In this document: positions 32,946 through 44,014 of the stretch, in pieces
How the letters are laid out: each line of letters begins with the position of its first letter
Numbering within the stretch: position 1 is the stretch's first letter
Source of the DNA: Raphanus sativus
Lineage: Eukaryota > Streptophyta > Magnoliopsida > Brassicales > Brassicaceae
NCBI RefSeq assembly: GCF_000801105.2
Contig: NC_079516.1
Span: 14,942,001 to 15,006,000 of the forward strand
Length of the DNA stretch: 64,000 nt
Direction: 5' to 3'
Position numbers and translations under genes: made by a program
The notes under the pieces: model-generated
What the model saw: the letters and a program-made list of their open reading frames with translations, nothing else
What the model was told of the DNA's origin: nothing
Databases searched by the model: none

Positions 32946-34949
32946 TGACGCGACCGCGTCTTGCGAATATGATTGCGGAATTAAAATAACGATAAATAAA
33001 TAGTAGCGCAGCGGAAGTAATAATAATAATACGGATAATAAAATCCACGTCATACAATAAAGTCAAATACAATACCATAAAGTCAAATCCGAAAATAAAC
33101 ATCTGAAATATAAATAACAATATAAGCCCGAAGGCTGAAATAAGAAATAACATAAACGATAGAAGTCCAAAGGCCTGAAGGCCCAATAACGATAAAAGAT
33201 AAAACGATAAACGATAAAGCCCACGAGCCCAAATAGTAGCACTAGTCCGATATGATCACTCCTGCTCATCGGTCTCACCTGAAAGGGGAAAGAAAGAGGG
33301 GTGAGCAACAGGGGAGTCGCTCAGTGAGGTATGGGATGCTAAACCGCAAACCACTGACTCAGTACATAGCACTACGACTATGTAAGCCTAGCTCTAGCAT
33401 GAAACAAACACGGTGTCTACACCACAAACAACAATCAACAAGCGACTAGAGAACTATCCAACTACAACCCATGCGCTTATAGTACACAGCTACTCTCTGC
33501 ACCACGCATCTCCTCATAAGGATATAGATAACCGCTGCGTCGCTAGTACAGTATGTCTTTGTACCCCCGCACAACCACCCGCTGCGTCGATAGTACAAAC
33601 GTCTCTGTACCCCCGCACAAATCCCGCTGCGTCGCTAGCTCAGACGTCTCTGGGCCCCCGCACAAACACCCGCTGCGTCGATAGTACAAACGTCTCTGTA
33701 CCCCCGCACAAATCCCGCTGCGTCGATAGCTCGGACATCTCCGAACCCCCGCACAATCACATAGTCCCTACTAAATAACTATATATATACATATATATGG
33801 CAGTTCTCAGCATCAAACATTTCACACAACTGTTGAACCCTCTATTATCCTATTTCCGGTTTAACAATCAATAACAATTATGAACAAGCAAGACTCTCAA
33901 ACCGACTCAAACAGACTCGATTCACAGAGACTATCATGTTTCGAAACTAAACTTTTCATAATAGCAGTACTAAACTAGCTCGGGATTTAAACGGAGTAGC
34001 CCTCACCTTAGCAAATGAAGAGAAGTGGTATCTATGAACTCCAACTGATAAAATAGACTTCAAATCTGAAACCAGGATGAAATTCTGAGTTAAAACGCCT
34101 TTCGAACGGATGAAAACGGTTATGGTCAAGGTTTACGGAAAAGTCAACTCGCTGGTCAAAGGTCAATCTGGTCAACCTTTGACCAGAAATCAATTTGACA
34201 TAACCGACCGGTTTACTCTAACCGATCCTAACCGAACTAAATTAATTTAAACCGGGTCAAACCAGTCAACCGACCGGTTTACCGAGTCAACCGAGTTGAC
34301 TCGCTGAGTTGACTCGGCCGAGTTGACCGAGTCACCGGCGAGTCACCGGCGACGATCACCGGCGGCGACGGCGGAGGCTTACCGGCGGCGATGACAGTCC
34401 GGCGGCGGATAAGCGGCGGACCGGCGTCGGAGAAGCGGTGGTCCGGCGGCGGATAACGGTGGTCCGGCGGTGGCGGATGCGATTTCCGGCGAAACTTTGG
34501 AGGGCTCGTACGGCTTCGTCCGAGCTCCGATTGCGACGATTCTGGTGGCTATGGATTCGTCTCGACGAGAGGAACACGATGGTGGGTTTGCATGCACGAG
34601 ATTCGCAACGGTTAGAAAGTTATAGACGATTTACTAAACGCACGAAACTAAACTCAAATGCATGGCGGTTTCCGACGCTTACCGACTACAACGAACGGTG
34701 GTGATGAGCTTGGCTTGGTCTTGGCGTGTGGTGGCTCCGGCGAGCTCTGGTGGCTCAGCTTCTCCAAAGGTTCACACTTTCTCTTCTCTCACTTCTCTCT
34801 AGCTCTTTCTCTCTAACTTCTATCTTTTTCTTTGCAGGAGGAGAAACCAAAGCTGGAGTTGATTATTTATGGGCAAAAATATGGCCATCTTGTAATGCTT
34901 GGGCTTTAGCCGGCTAAAAATTTTCGAAACCAGAATTCGGGTCGTTACA
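32946..34949 (-). repeat. Left LTR (3' LTR) of the outer element
   Basis: TG...CA bounded, 2004 bp. It contains a minisatellite (33532-33760), a GGTCAA/GAGTTGACTC-rich block near 34150-34340 and a GC-rich CCGGCGGCGAC block near 34330-34480. Short frames on both strands recur identically in all three LTR copies and are not taken as genes. Confidence 0.9.
33532..33760. repeat. Minisatellite in the LTR (five units of about 47 bp)
   Basis: Units start CCGCTGCGTCG(A/C)TAG and end (G/A)CCCCCGCACAA. The array recurs at 44596-44827 and 54312-54540 in the other LTR copies with a few unit differences. Confidence 0.85.
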
Positions 34950-34965
34950 ATTCTCCCCCACTTAC
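34950..34965 (-). other. Polypurine tract of the outer element
   Basis: Minus strand AAGTGGGGGAGAAT lies immediately before the LTR. Such tracts prime plus-strand DNA synthesis. Its position confirms the minus orientation of the element. Confidence 0.75.
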
Positions 34966-35150
34966 AAGGAATTCGTCCCCGAATTCGAATATGGAGTTGA
35001 CATGTCCAATATCATTGTAACAAACTCCGGATACCCAATCTGCTCTCTTTGAGGTCTTCTCCTGAACTTCGTCTCTCTCTCAACGAACTCTGACAAACAC
35101 AGTTTTATTCTCTGAAATGCTTTTACTTGGTGATCCGAAATCTTCACTGG
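34966..35150. other. Outer-element interior, left remnant
   Basis: Non-coding internal sequence of the outer element between its polypurine tract and the nested insertion. It ends in CACTGG, matched by CTGG after the nested element at 51461. Confidence 0.7.
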
Positions 35151-36344
35151 TGATATTCGTGTTCACGCACACCAATTAACCTAATGTGCACACTACCACA
35201 ATCGAATGGTATGTCGATGTAGCACTTTAGGATCGAATCCACAGAGACCAACTCTTACACTTTATTTCTATAGGATCAATATTAAGCTAAAACAATATGG
35301 GGGTTTCGAGTTTTGTAACAAGAAGCAAATAAAATAAAGTAAACGTGAATTCAGATTAAAGAGAAGCCAGCCTAGGGTTACTTCATCGGGTGTTAATACT
35401 TGTGAGCTAAACAATTATTCAAGTGCTAATAAGAACAGTCTAGAACTCGGATCACTCAAGTAGAACAGTCCACTGTCGTGGTACTGCTCTCTATGCTGAT
35501 CGATCTCACCGTCTAACTGTCGTTGAGGTGAGAAGCGATCACAAGCAATAGAGATCAAGTCCGATAGGTTCACAGAACACCCTAATATCTACTTTCGCTG
35601 ATTAGGGATGCAATGCTCATTCAAAACAGATCTAGCAACCTAAGCACTTTTGATGATCAGATTAAACCTATGATCTAACATTAAGCGGCCAGTTTAATGC
35701 AAGCAATAAGAACAGTTATGAATGAAGACAATCAATGGATTCACTTATCTATGTTTAGCTCACGAAATCAACACCCTAGAACCCTAGACAAGCTAGCCGA
35801 CTACTCAGCCATGAACATAGAAAACACAGAGTTCATAGATGAATAATACTGCATAAATATAACAGAAACAAAGAGAGGGTTCAGGATGATCTTCTCTAAA
35901 ACGAGAGAGAGAGAGATCCTTCTCCCTTTACAAGGTATGAAATCACAAAGTAAAAAGCTCTAGAGTCTGTTTCTCTATGAAAAGTAGCGTAGAATCATGT
36001 AGAAAAATAGAAAAAGAAGTTATATCAAAAGCCACAGGCGGCCAGAGAGAAAAAGAGGATAATTAGGGCAAATCCCGAGATGTTGTATTTTCCTTATTCG
36101 TCGGGAACAACCGCGGGATCACTCCGTCTGCTTGTTCCGCTTGATCGGGAACAGTCATCAGACTGTTCTGCGTGAAAATCACCAAACTGCACTGTTTTCT
36201 GCTTCTTTTGTTCCAGCAGGTCCATCTCCCATCCAGTGCAACTCCAGACCTGTAATGACTCGAAAAGGACTAGAAAGACTCGATAAAGACTTGAAAACCA
36301 ATTAGAAAACATATATACAATGATGTATAAAACACCATATATCA
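35151..36344 (-). repeat. Left LTR of the nested element
   Basis: 1194 bp, near-identical to 40571-41756 and 50271-51460. Where copies differ by one-base indels this LTR mostly agrees with the 50271-51460 copy. Confidence 0.9.
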
Positions 36345-36976
36345 ATTCCCCCAGACTTAGATCCTTGTTTGTCCTCGAACAAGACCAAGTATCAAGAACA
36401 TGGAGAAAAGTTTGAAAGTGTGGGAACTCTCCTATTCTCAGCAACCATACCTTAACCACGAATCTCTGAACCATACAAGCAGTAAACTAGGACAACACAC
36501 CCTTACCAGAACCCCACTGACTGCTGTTCGAAAATCGGCTCCATACTCTACATCTCAAACCTGAAAAAGCAACACTATCGAGACAGAACTCCTTACATTC
36601 ATTTAAGAGCAGCGTGAGCTTCTCATCACAGGCACTATTCAGGGTAGACGGGCTAGGTGTGGAACATGCTAATTTTATGGTGGAGCTAAAGAGTGTTTAG
36701 GGGCTACTAACTTTTCGTAGTGGATGCAGGATATCGCGCAAAATAGTCGTGAGAGGACGGCTCCATTGATGTCCACAGTCCCTTACTCGTTTTGCTATCT
36801 CAGGAGCGATTGTTCTTCTCGTTCGGGAACAATCATCAGACTGCTCCGCTCATCTGTCTGCTCCTCATCCCTTCATATTGATACCTACTCTTCTGCTCGA
36901 CCTTCCCAATGGCTCATGTATCCTGAATTCTTCTCCTTCTTCATCACCATATGCTAAATAAAATGAAAGATAGATA

Positions 36977-37036
<60 letters not shown>

Positions 37037-38421
37037 GTACAAAAAGAGATGGTGAGGTGACGAAGAAGGAGGTAACATGTGATGTCAAGGATGCCACTGG
37101 TGGTTTTGATTCAAATCATTCTGGTTCTCCACCCATGTTCTTGAACAGCTCATTGGTTATGGAGCGGTTTGCTCCCTTAATCTGCTTGTTCTCCTTCTGA
37201 CTGAATCTGCGCAGCAGTAACGAGTAAGAGGCTGCGTCGATCCTTTCCTCTCCGACCTTTTTGCACATATCTGCACATATAACACTGAAAAACAAATGCA
37301 TGAAGGGGAATAAAGGCTAAGGCGCAGGGTGGGAACTAGCTAAAGATGAGCTAGCCACTCAGGAACAACAAGATGGATAGAAAGAATAAGAAGTCCTGAG
37401 TGTAGTTCTCGTTTCCCTGATCTAGTGCCCATAACAAGAAGAATTTCAGTCCAGATTAGGTTCAAGTTATTTGGAGTTAAGTCTACCCAGTGTAACCTGA
37501 TCGGCTGAGAACTTCTGGAGAATCAAGTGAGATATGTCAGGGTGTTCCGGGTCCACATGTGTGTCTTTCGCCACTGCTAAGGTCACTGAATAAGACAACT
37601 AAAGCACGAGGTGGTTAGTGATCAACACAGAATAAGGTCCTAATTCCCACAAAACTTTGACTGACTCGATCCTAAAAACTGACTCAGACTGACTCAAAAG
37701 ATAAACAAAAGAAAGAAACGAGTTAGTAAACGACGAAGACCCTCCCCCAGACTTACTTCACAACGTCTCGGTGTGAAAATAAATCAGAGAGAAGGTGAAA
37801 ACCAGAATATACAAATTTTTTGGTCGAGATACTTACCTGGAGCGGGTGCTCCGAAAAATTCTGGGTGTTCTGTCGCCAGATTTTCACCTGGGCGGTTGTT
37901 CTTGGCTCCTGCAGAACAGGGAGCTCCGTTTCTGCAACCCAGAATTTTTCGAAGTATCTCGAATTTTTCTGCTTTTTGACCTGAAACTCAATAAACTAAA
38001 ACAAAAATAAGCAAACAAAAACAAAACCAAGTTATATTTACACTTACCAGTGGGTTGCCTCCCACCAAGCGCTTGGTTAAAGTCACTAGCTTGACTTGGT
38101 GACAGGGATCAGTCGGGTTGAGCATGAGGGCTTGTTCCAAAACAAGCTCCACAATCAGACATGTTCAGCTTCAAAACTCTGCTCAACAACCTTTCACAGC
38201 AGCTTCTCCTTTCTCTTTCAGCTCATCAGTGAGAATAACTCTGACTTTAGAGAAAGGTTTAGAGGTACCCTTGCACTTTACCTCATACTCAATGAATTTC
38301 TCATCACACCAGTGAGGTGTCAAAGTCATAGTAGGATCTCCTTTGACCCTTTTCTTCTGGACTTTCTCTTTCACCCTTGCATTCCCACTGAGTTTCTTGG
38401 TATCATTGTGAGGATCTCCAT
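36345..38421. other. Non-coding interior of the nested element where pol would be expected
   Basis: About 2.1 kb between the end of the gag-protease frame and the left LTR contains only short frames without RT, RNase H or integrase motifs. A 57-bp T tract interrupted by AA lies at 36976-37032. The conserved-looking block TGGGTTGCCTCCCACCAAGC is near 38050. Confidence 0.7.
36976..37032. repeat. Poly-T tract
   Basis: A long T homopolymer with one AA interruption (poly-A on the element's coding strand). Confidence 0.95.
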
Positions 38422-40497
38422 TCAGACTTCCTTGAACTCACTGTTTTTACCAAGCTCCTTCCTTGGAACAACCTTCAGCTTTTCTCCACTGAACACTGAG
38501 ATGCAAGAGGCGTGTAGTTTCTGAAATCTGGTGGGAACAGCCTGATAGAAGACATTCTTGTTGATGTGGGAGAAGGAGACTCTCTTATTAGGCATATCAA
38601 CGATTGCTCCCACTGTAGCCATAAATGTTCTTCCTAAGATCAAAGGCATCTCATGATCCTTGTTCATCTCAACAACCTGAAATTCAGTATGGAGAACACA
38701 GTCCCCAACTTGGACAGGAAGGTTGCGAATGGTGCCATAAGGAACTGCTCTGGAAGAGTTTGCAAAAGTCAGAGTCACCTGAGAAGGCTCAACATCAGCA
38801 ATGCCCAACTTGTCTACAATCGCCTTTGAGACAAGATTCACACAAGATCCAGAGTCACAAAGAGCTTCCTCAAATTCTACTCCAGCAATGGAACATGGAA
38901 AAGCAAATTTTCCAGGGTCATCAACCTTAGGCAACACCTTCAGGTGTCTAGGTGGAATCGGATAGGGAACCTTAGGAACATAGACTCGCACTGGTGGAAT
39001 ATCAGTAGATCCATCGGTCGGGAGCAGTCGCGGGAGCAGTCGCGGAGCAGTCGTGGGAGCAGTCGCGGGAGCAGTCACTCTAGAGCTAGCAGACTGCTCT
39101 GTTCTCTGTTCTGCGCCCAGAACAGTCTCAGCGAACAGTTGTTCCGCTTGTTTTTCCTCAGATTTCTCACGTCTCTGCTCGGTTGCATTACAGTGCTCAA
39201 CCCTAGGATTCATCACACTCTTTCCACGAATGATCTCTTGCTGTCTTTTAACAGTTTCAGCAGTTTGAGCAAGCTGAACATCAATCTTCTTTATGTGGTT
39301 GCTCACAGTATCATATTTTGAATTCAGCTCGGTGAACATGCTGTCCATCCTGGTGTTGATGTCTGTGGTAACCTGATTCAGTGCCTTGACCTGAAGTTGC
39401 TGGCTCTGGAGCATCTGCTGCATCATAATGTTCAGATTTTTCAGATCATCTGGCGGACTGTTCCCTGCAGTCGGAGCACTCGCGGCTGGAACAACTTGCT
39501 GATTGCTCTGCGGGATGGTGTTCTGATACCCAGATCCTTGTGCCTGGTTGTTCTGCAGTAGCTGATCGACCTTAGCTGTTAGCTCATCAATTTTCTGGGT
39601 GTGTACACTGTTCCCTTTCTTGGAGCGGTTGCTCTCCTGATTCTCATTGGCTGAGCTAGCTGCCATGTTCTCAATCAGCTTGAGCGCTCCATCAGTGGTC
39701 TGAGTCATGAAGTCTCCATTGCTCGAAGAGTTTAGAGCACCTTGGTATTTCCAGTCCACCCCATCATAGAAAATGCCCAGGAGGTAATCATCATCAAATC
39801 CATGGTGAGGACATTCTCTCTGGTAGTCATTGAAGCGCTCCCATGCGTCACAAAAAGGCTCATCATGGAGCTGTCTGAATGAAGTGATCTTGTTCCTCAA
39901 TGCAGCTGTTCTCGCCTTAGAGTAGAAATGGTTGAGGAACGCTGATCGGACCTGTTCCCATGAAGTGAGAGAGCCGGTAGGGAGAGAGTTCAACCACCGT
40001 GCAGCTTTTCCATCAAGAGAGAATGGGAATAGCATGCACTTGATGTAGTCTGGTGGCACACCATTCGCACGAGTGAAACTGCAGACTTTTTCGAAATTCT
40101 CAATATGCTCCATTGGAATTTCTGCAGAGAGACCAGAGAACACTTTTCTTGCACCAGATCAATCAGAGCAGGCTTGATCTCGAAGTCCTGCCTGGTGCAG
40201 AGTGGAGGAACAATGGCAGAGCGCGTAGTAGGAATGTTCCGCGGAAGGTTTCTCTCCCCGATTGGAACAGTCTGCGCTGCTTGTTCCTGCCGCGCGAGAG
40301 CAGCCTGTTGAGCAGCATGCCTGCTGAGCTTGGATGGTCTGCTGCATCTGAAGCATCTGCTGTTGCATCAGTTGCATTGCTGCAGCGAGATCATCTTGAT
40401 GACCGTGATCACCCATGGTGGTGTCAGTAGGCCTTGGCTGTTGTCTGTTCTGATTTTCTAAACCTTGCGATCTCCTGCAACAAAGAGAAAAGAGCAA
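38422..40497 (-). CDS. gag: gag-protease of the nested element, copy 1 (frame-disrupted near the N-terminus)
   Basis: A 573-codon frame (40143-38422) encodes an Athila-type capsid region (AARWLNSLPTGSLTSWEQVR, FYSKARTAALRNKITSFRQ), a Gln-rich coiled middle (KIDELTAKVDQLLQN) and an aspartic protease-like domain. The protease-like part has CDSGSCVNLVSKAIVDKLG, with DSG as catalytic motif, and PLILGRTFMATVGA as the flap-side GR motif. The N-terminal part (MGDHGHQDDLAAAMQLMQQQ) lies in another frame at 40497-40159, so this copy has a frame change near 40150-40320. The second copy (47915-50197) reads through that point but breaks elsewhere. The product would form the retrotransposon particle; polymerase would have to come from another element. 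Confidence 0.82.
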
Positions 40498-40549
40498 GTT
40501 AGAGGTCTTAGACTAAATAAATAACCGAAAAATAAAGGTAAAAAGATGG

Positions 40550-40567
40550 TCCCCGGCAACGGCGCCA
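40550..40567 (-). other. Primer-binding site of the nested element
   Basis: Minus strand TGGCGCCGTTGCCGGGGA, complementary to the 3' end of plant tRNA-Asp as I recall it, lies three bases inside the LTR. It occurs again at 50250-50267. Confidence 0.8.
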
Positions 40568-40570
40568 AAT

Positions 40571-41756
40571 TGATATTCGTGTTCACGCACACCAATTAAC
40601 CTAATGTGCACACTACCACAATCGAATGGTATGTCGATGTAGCACTTTAGGATCGAATCCACAGAGACCAACTCTTACACTTTATTTCTATAGGATCAAT
40701 ATTAAGCTAAAACAATATGGGGGTTTTGAGTTTTGTAACAAGAGCAAATAAAATAAAGTAAATGTGAATTCAGATTAAAGAGAAGCCAGCCTAGGGTTAC
40801 TTCATCGGGTGTAATACTTGTGAGCTAAACAATTATTCAAGTGCTAATAAGAACAGTCTAGAACTCGGATCACTCAAGTAGAACAGTCCACTGTCGTGGT
40901 ACTGCTCCCTATGCTGATCGATCTCACCGTCTAACTGTCGTTGAGGTGAGAAGCGATCACAAGCAATAGAGATCAAGTCCGATAGGTTCACAGAACACCC
41001 TAATATCTACTTTCGCTGATTAGGGATGCAATGCTCATTCAAAACAGATCTAGCAACCTAAGCACTTTGATGATCAGATTAAACCTATGATCTAACATTA
41101 AGCGGCCAGTTTAATGCAAGCAATAAGAACAGTTATGAATGAAGACAATCAATGGATTCACTTATCTATGTTTAGCTCACGAAATCAACACCCTAGAACC
41201 CTAGACAAGCTAGCCGACTACTCAGCCATGAACAAGAAAACACAGAGTTCATAGATGAATAATACTGCATAAATATAACAGAAACAAAGAGAGGGTTCAG
41301 GATGATCTTCTCTAAAAGAGAGAGAGAGAGCCTTCTCCCTTTACAAGGTAAGAAATCAAAAGTAAAAAGCTCTAGAGTCTGTTTCTCTATGAAAAGTAGC
41401 GTAGAATCATGTAGAAAAATAGAAAAAGAAAGTTATATCAAAAGCCACAGGCGGCCAGAGAGAAAAGAGGATAATTAGGGCAAATCCCGAGATGTTGTAT
41501 TTTCCTTATTCGTCGGGAACAACCGCGGGATCACTCCGTCTGCTTGTTCCGCTTGATCGGGAACAGTCATCAGACTGTTCTGCGTGAAAATCACCAAACT
41601 GCACTGTTTTCTGCTTCTTTTGTTCCAGCAGGTCCATCTCCCATCCAGTGCAACTCCAGACCTGTAATGACTCGAAAAGGACTAGAAAGACTCGATAAAG
41701 ACTTGAAAACCAATTAGAAAACATATATACAATGATGTATAAAACACCATATATCA
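40571..41756 (-). repeat. Right LTR (5' LTR) of the nested element, copy 1
   Basis: 1186 bp. It shows several single-base deletions relative to the other two LTR copies (for example ACTTTGATG where the others have ACTTTTGATG), consistent with lower sequence quality here. Confidence 0.9.
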
Positions 41757-42496
41757 ACATGGGTCGAGAAGATGCTTACAATCTCTTTAAGGTTCATCTG
41801 GCACAGCTGGAAAATAAGCTCTGACTTTCTCTCGACTTCTTCATAATAGATACATTTAACACTCTTGAAATTCTATAACTCTGTTGATAAATCCAATCTC
41901 TAAGAACTGCTCCAAAACGCTCCAAAAATAAGATATGATAACATGTACTTCGGTTTAAGCTTCTTCAACTCTCCGTGTCTTAGCTCCTCCTTAAAATGTC
42001 TTCATTTAGGTATATTCATTCACTGGCATGAAACTCCAAATCCTTACGATGCATACATGCATAACTTCTTTTCACGGTCATGGCCTTCCCAAGGCCAAAC
42101 TTGATCACGTCCATTTGCTCTACCATCTCTTGCCATTGCGGTTTTACCTCACGTCGCTCCCCCACTTTTGTCTTCAACAAAGCGGTATGTAATAAAACTT
42201 GTTGTAAAGGACTTCATATGGTGCCATCTTAATACTCGAAAGGCAACTGGTACATCGCGATGAATACTGATTGCTCTCAAACCCTCTTTGTCTTCTTTTA
42301 AAGATACACCAAAAATGCTAAGACTTGACCATATGTGAACTCACAAATCTGTGGGAAGCTTCCATGTCGAACAAGGTGCAAGCTAACTTACTTCTAAGCA
42401 AAACCGAACTACACGAGATTTTTGCTAACTACACAGATAATTACGAGACCACAACAAATACTTAACACAAACAAGTATGATAAAGATACATACCCG
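41757..42496. other. Outer-element interior, non-coding, copy 1
   Basis: Sequence downstream of gag in element orientation; no frame with recognisable protein content. It is repeated at 51461-52296. Confidence 0.7.
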
Positions 42497-43820
42497 CTAT
42501 CGGCTCAGCTTCCCTGGTGATCTCCCACCGTGAACACACGTGGGAACGATGGCTAGGCGCTTCGGTGGTGGTGGAAGCGCTGCATTGCCCCTCCTAGGGC
42601 AAACTCTGAAGATATGACCTGGCTGGTTACAACCATAACAGTTCCTAGCTGCTGCTGCTGCTACTGGTGCTCCTGGCGCTATAAACTGGGTAACTGGTGG
42701 CTTTCGACAATTTCTAGAAACATGCCCGAACAATCACAATTATGGCACTGGATACTCGGCTGATCCCATGTCCTCTTCTGTGACTCTGAAGCTCCTTCAG
42801 ACTTATGCTGAGCTGCCTTGTTGAACTTCTGCTCCGCTGCAAACATTTCTCTTGCACAACGGCCTTTTCTACCAGATCTTCCAAACTGGTATAGGTGACC
42901 ATACTGCACCTACCGTGAAGTTCTACTCGCATCCCTTTTAAGAACCTCCTGATAAGATCCTCCTCATCCATACCATTACCCGCAAATCGGTGAAGCTGGC
43001 GAAACTCATGCTCATATTCTCTGACAGACTTTCCACCCTGCCTCAAACTCTCAAAATCGTTCTTCTTCTCATCCAAAGCTTCTCTTGGAAAATACTTCTT
43101 GTTGAATGCATACATGAAATCCTCATAAGTCATCTCGCCGTGGTGCATCACTCGCACTCCATCCCACCACACTGCTGCATCTCCGCGCAAATACAACTCA
43201 GCAATCCTAAGCTTGTGCCTTGGTGGGCATGAGATAGTGTTCAAACACTTATCCAAACTGTGCCTCCAATCGTGAGCAAGTGTAGGGTCTGTGGTACCAC
43301 TGAAATGCTCCAAGTTCACATACTTCATCTGTGACAACACCCTGATAAATGTCTCATCAACCTCGGTACATGCACTGGAAAAGCAGGCGGCGGTGGTGGA
43401 ACCTGGAAGACCCCTGGAACTGGCTGAATAGGAACCTGCGGATACTGTGGCGCTGGGGCCTGCTGAGCTGGAACCTGATGATCATGCTGAACCTGAACTG
43501 GCGGAACCTGCTGCATATGAATCTGCGGACCCTGCTGCACATGAATCTGAGGACCCTGCGGAACCTGCTGAGCTGCAGCCATCTGTCGAGCAACTTCCTG
43601 AGCAGCTACCCGGGCAGCCTCCTGAGCGGCTTGTCTGGCTGCCTCTTGGGCAATCTGCTGAAACTGACTCCTGAATCATCTGTCTCACGGCATCCTGATC
43701 AATCTGCGGAGCAACGGGCTGCGGAACTGCGGGCTGAACATGCGCATCCTGAGCCTCTCTAGCATCTCTAGCGATCTGAGCACGGGTAGCTCTCCTCGGC
43801 GGCATCTGAAATGAAGGCAA
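42497..43820 (-). CDS. gag: gag of the outer element, copy 1 (frame-disrupted)
   Basis: The gag starts MPPRRATRAQ and has a Gln/Pro-rich N-terminal segment. The retrotransposon gag domain follows (GDAAVWWDGVRVMHHGEMTY, FNKKYFPREALDEKKNDFES, VREYEHEFRQLHRFAG). Two CX2CX4HX4C zinc knuckles come last; the second (CYGCNQPGHIFRVC) is intact here. Single-base differences split the frame into pieces (43820-43482, 43340-42714, 42733-42497), whereas the second copy keeps the first 393 codons open. Confidence 0.8.
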
Positions 43821-43996
43821 CGAGTTAACTTCTGACGAAATCCAACAATTAAAGGAGTGATATCGAACGGAAAGGTGCTATTTTTTTCTTATTTTAAAAT
43901 CCCCATATCCCCATAAATATTTGAAAACCGATTAAAACCGAATAAAAACCGAGTCTCCAGAAATCGCCATCCCGGGTCGGAGCCGGGACGGAACAC

Positions 43997-44009
43997 GGCT
44001 CTGATACCA
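43997..44009 (-). other. Primer-binding site of the outer element, copy 1
   Basis: Minus strand TGGTATCAGAGCC, the common plant initiator-methionine tRNA primer site, lies a few bases inside the LTR end. It is repeated at 53708-53720. Confidence 0.85.
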
Positions 44010-44014
44010 AAACC

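Larger units (their letters stand above)
35151..41756 (-). mobile_element. Nested LTR retrotransposon, gag-protease only, minus orientation
   Basis: LTRs of about 1.19 kb lie at 35151-36344 and 40571-41756, starting TGATATTCGTG and ending CATATATCA. Minus-strand order: right LTR, primer-binding site TGGCGCCGTTGCCGGGGA (40550-40567, Asp-tRNA type as in Athila/Tat elements), gag-protease frame, non-coding region, polypurine tract CTGGGGGAAT next to the left LTR. The duplicated target includes CTGG (35147-35150; 51461-51464 in the better second copy). The interior is 4.2 kb with no RT, RNase H or integrase. The gag and protease resemble Athila-type Ty3/gypsy. It inserted into the outer element, so it is younger. 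Confidence 0.85.

Noticed and set aside
34356..34704. Overlapping Arg/Ser-rich frames on both strands (also at 45422-45770 and 55134-55482)
   Set aside because: They fall in the GC-rich CCGGCGG part of the outer LTR, occur in every LTR copy and have simple-repeat composition; not genes.
38422..40497. Endogenous virus or host gene interpretation of the long gag-protease frame
   Set aside because: It lies between matched LTRs with primer-binding site and polypurine tract, and no envelope-like or host-like domain is seen.
43349..43762. Plus-strand frames rich in Trp/Leu/Asn opposite the outer gag (also 53081-53472)
   Set aside because: They are antisense shadows of the Gln/Pro-rich gag N-terminus.
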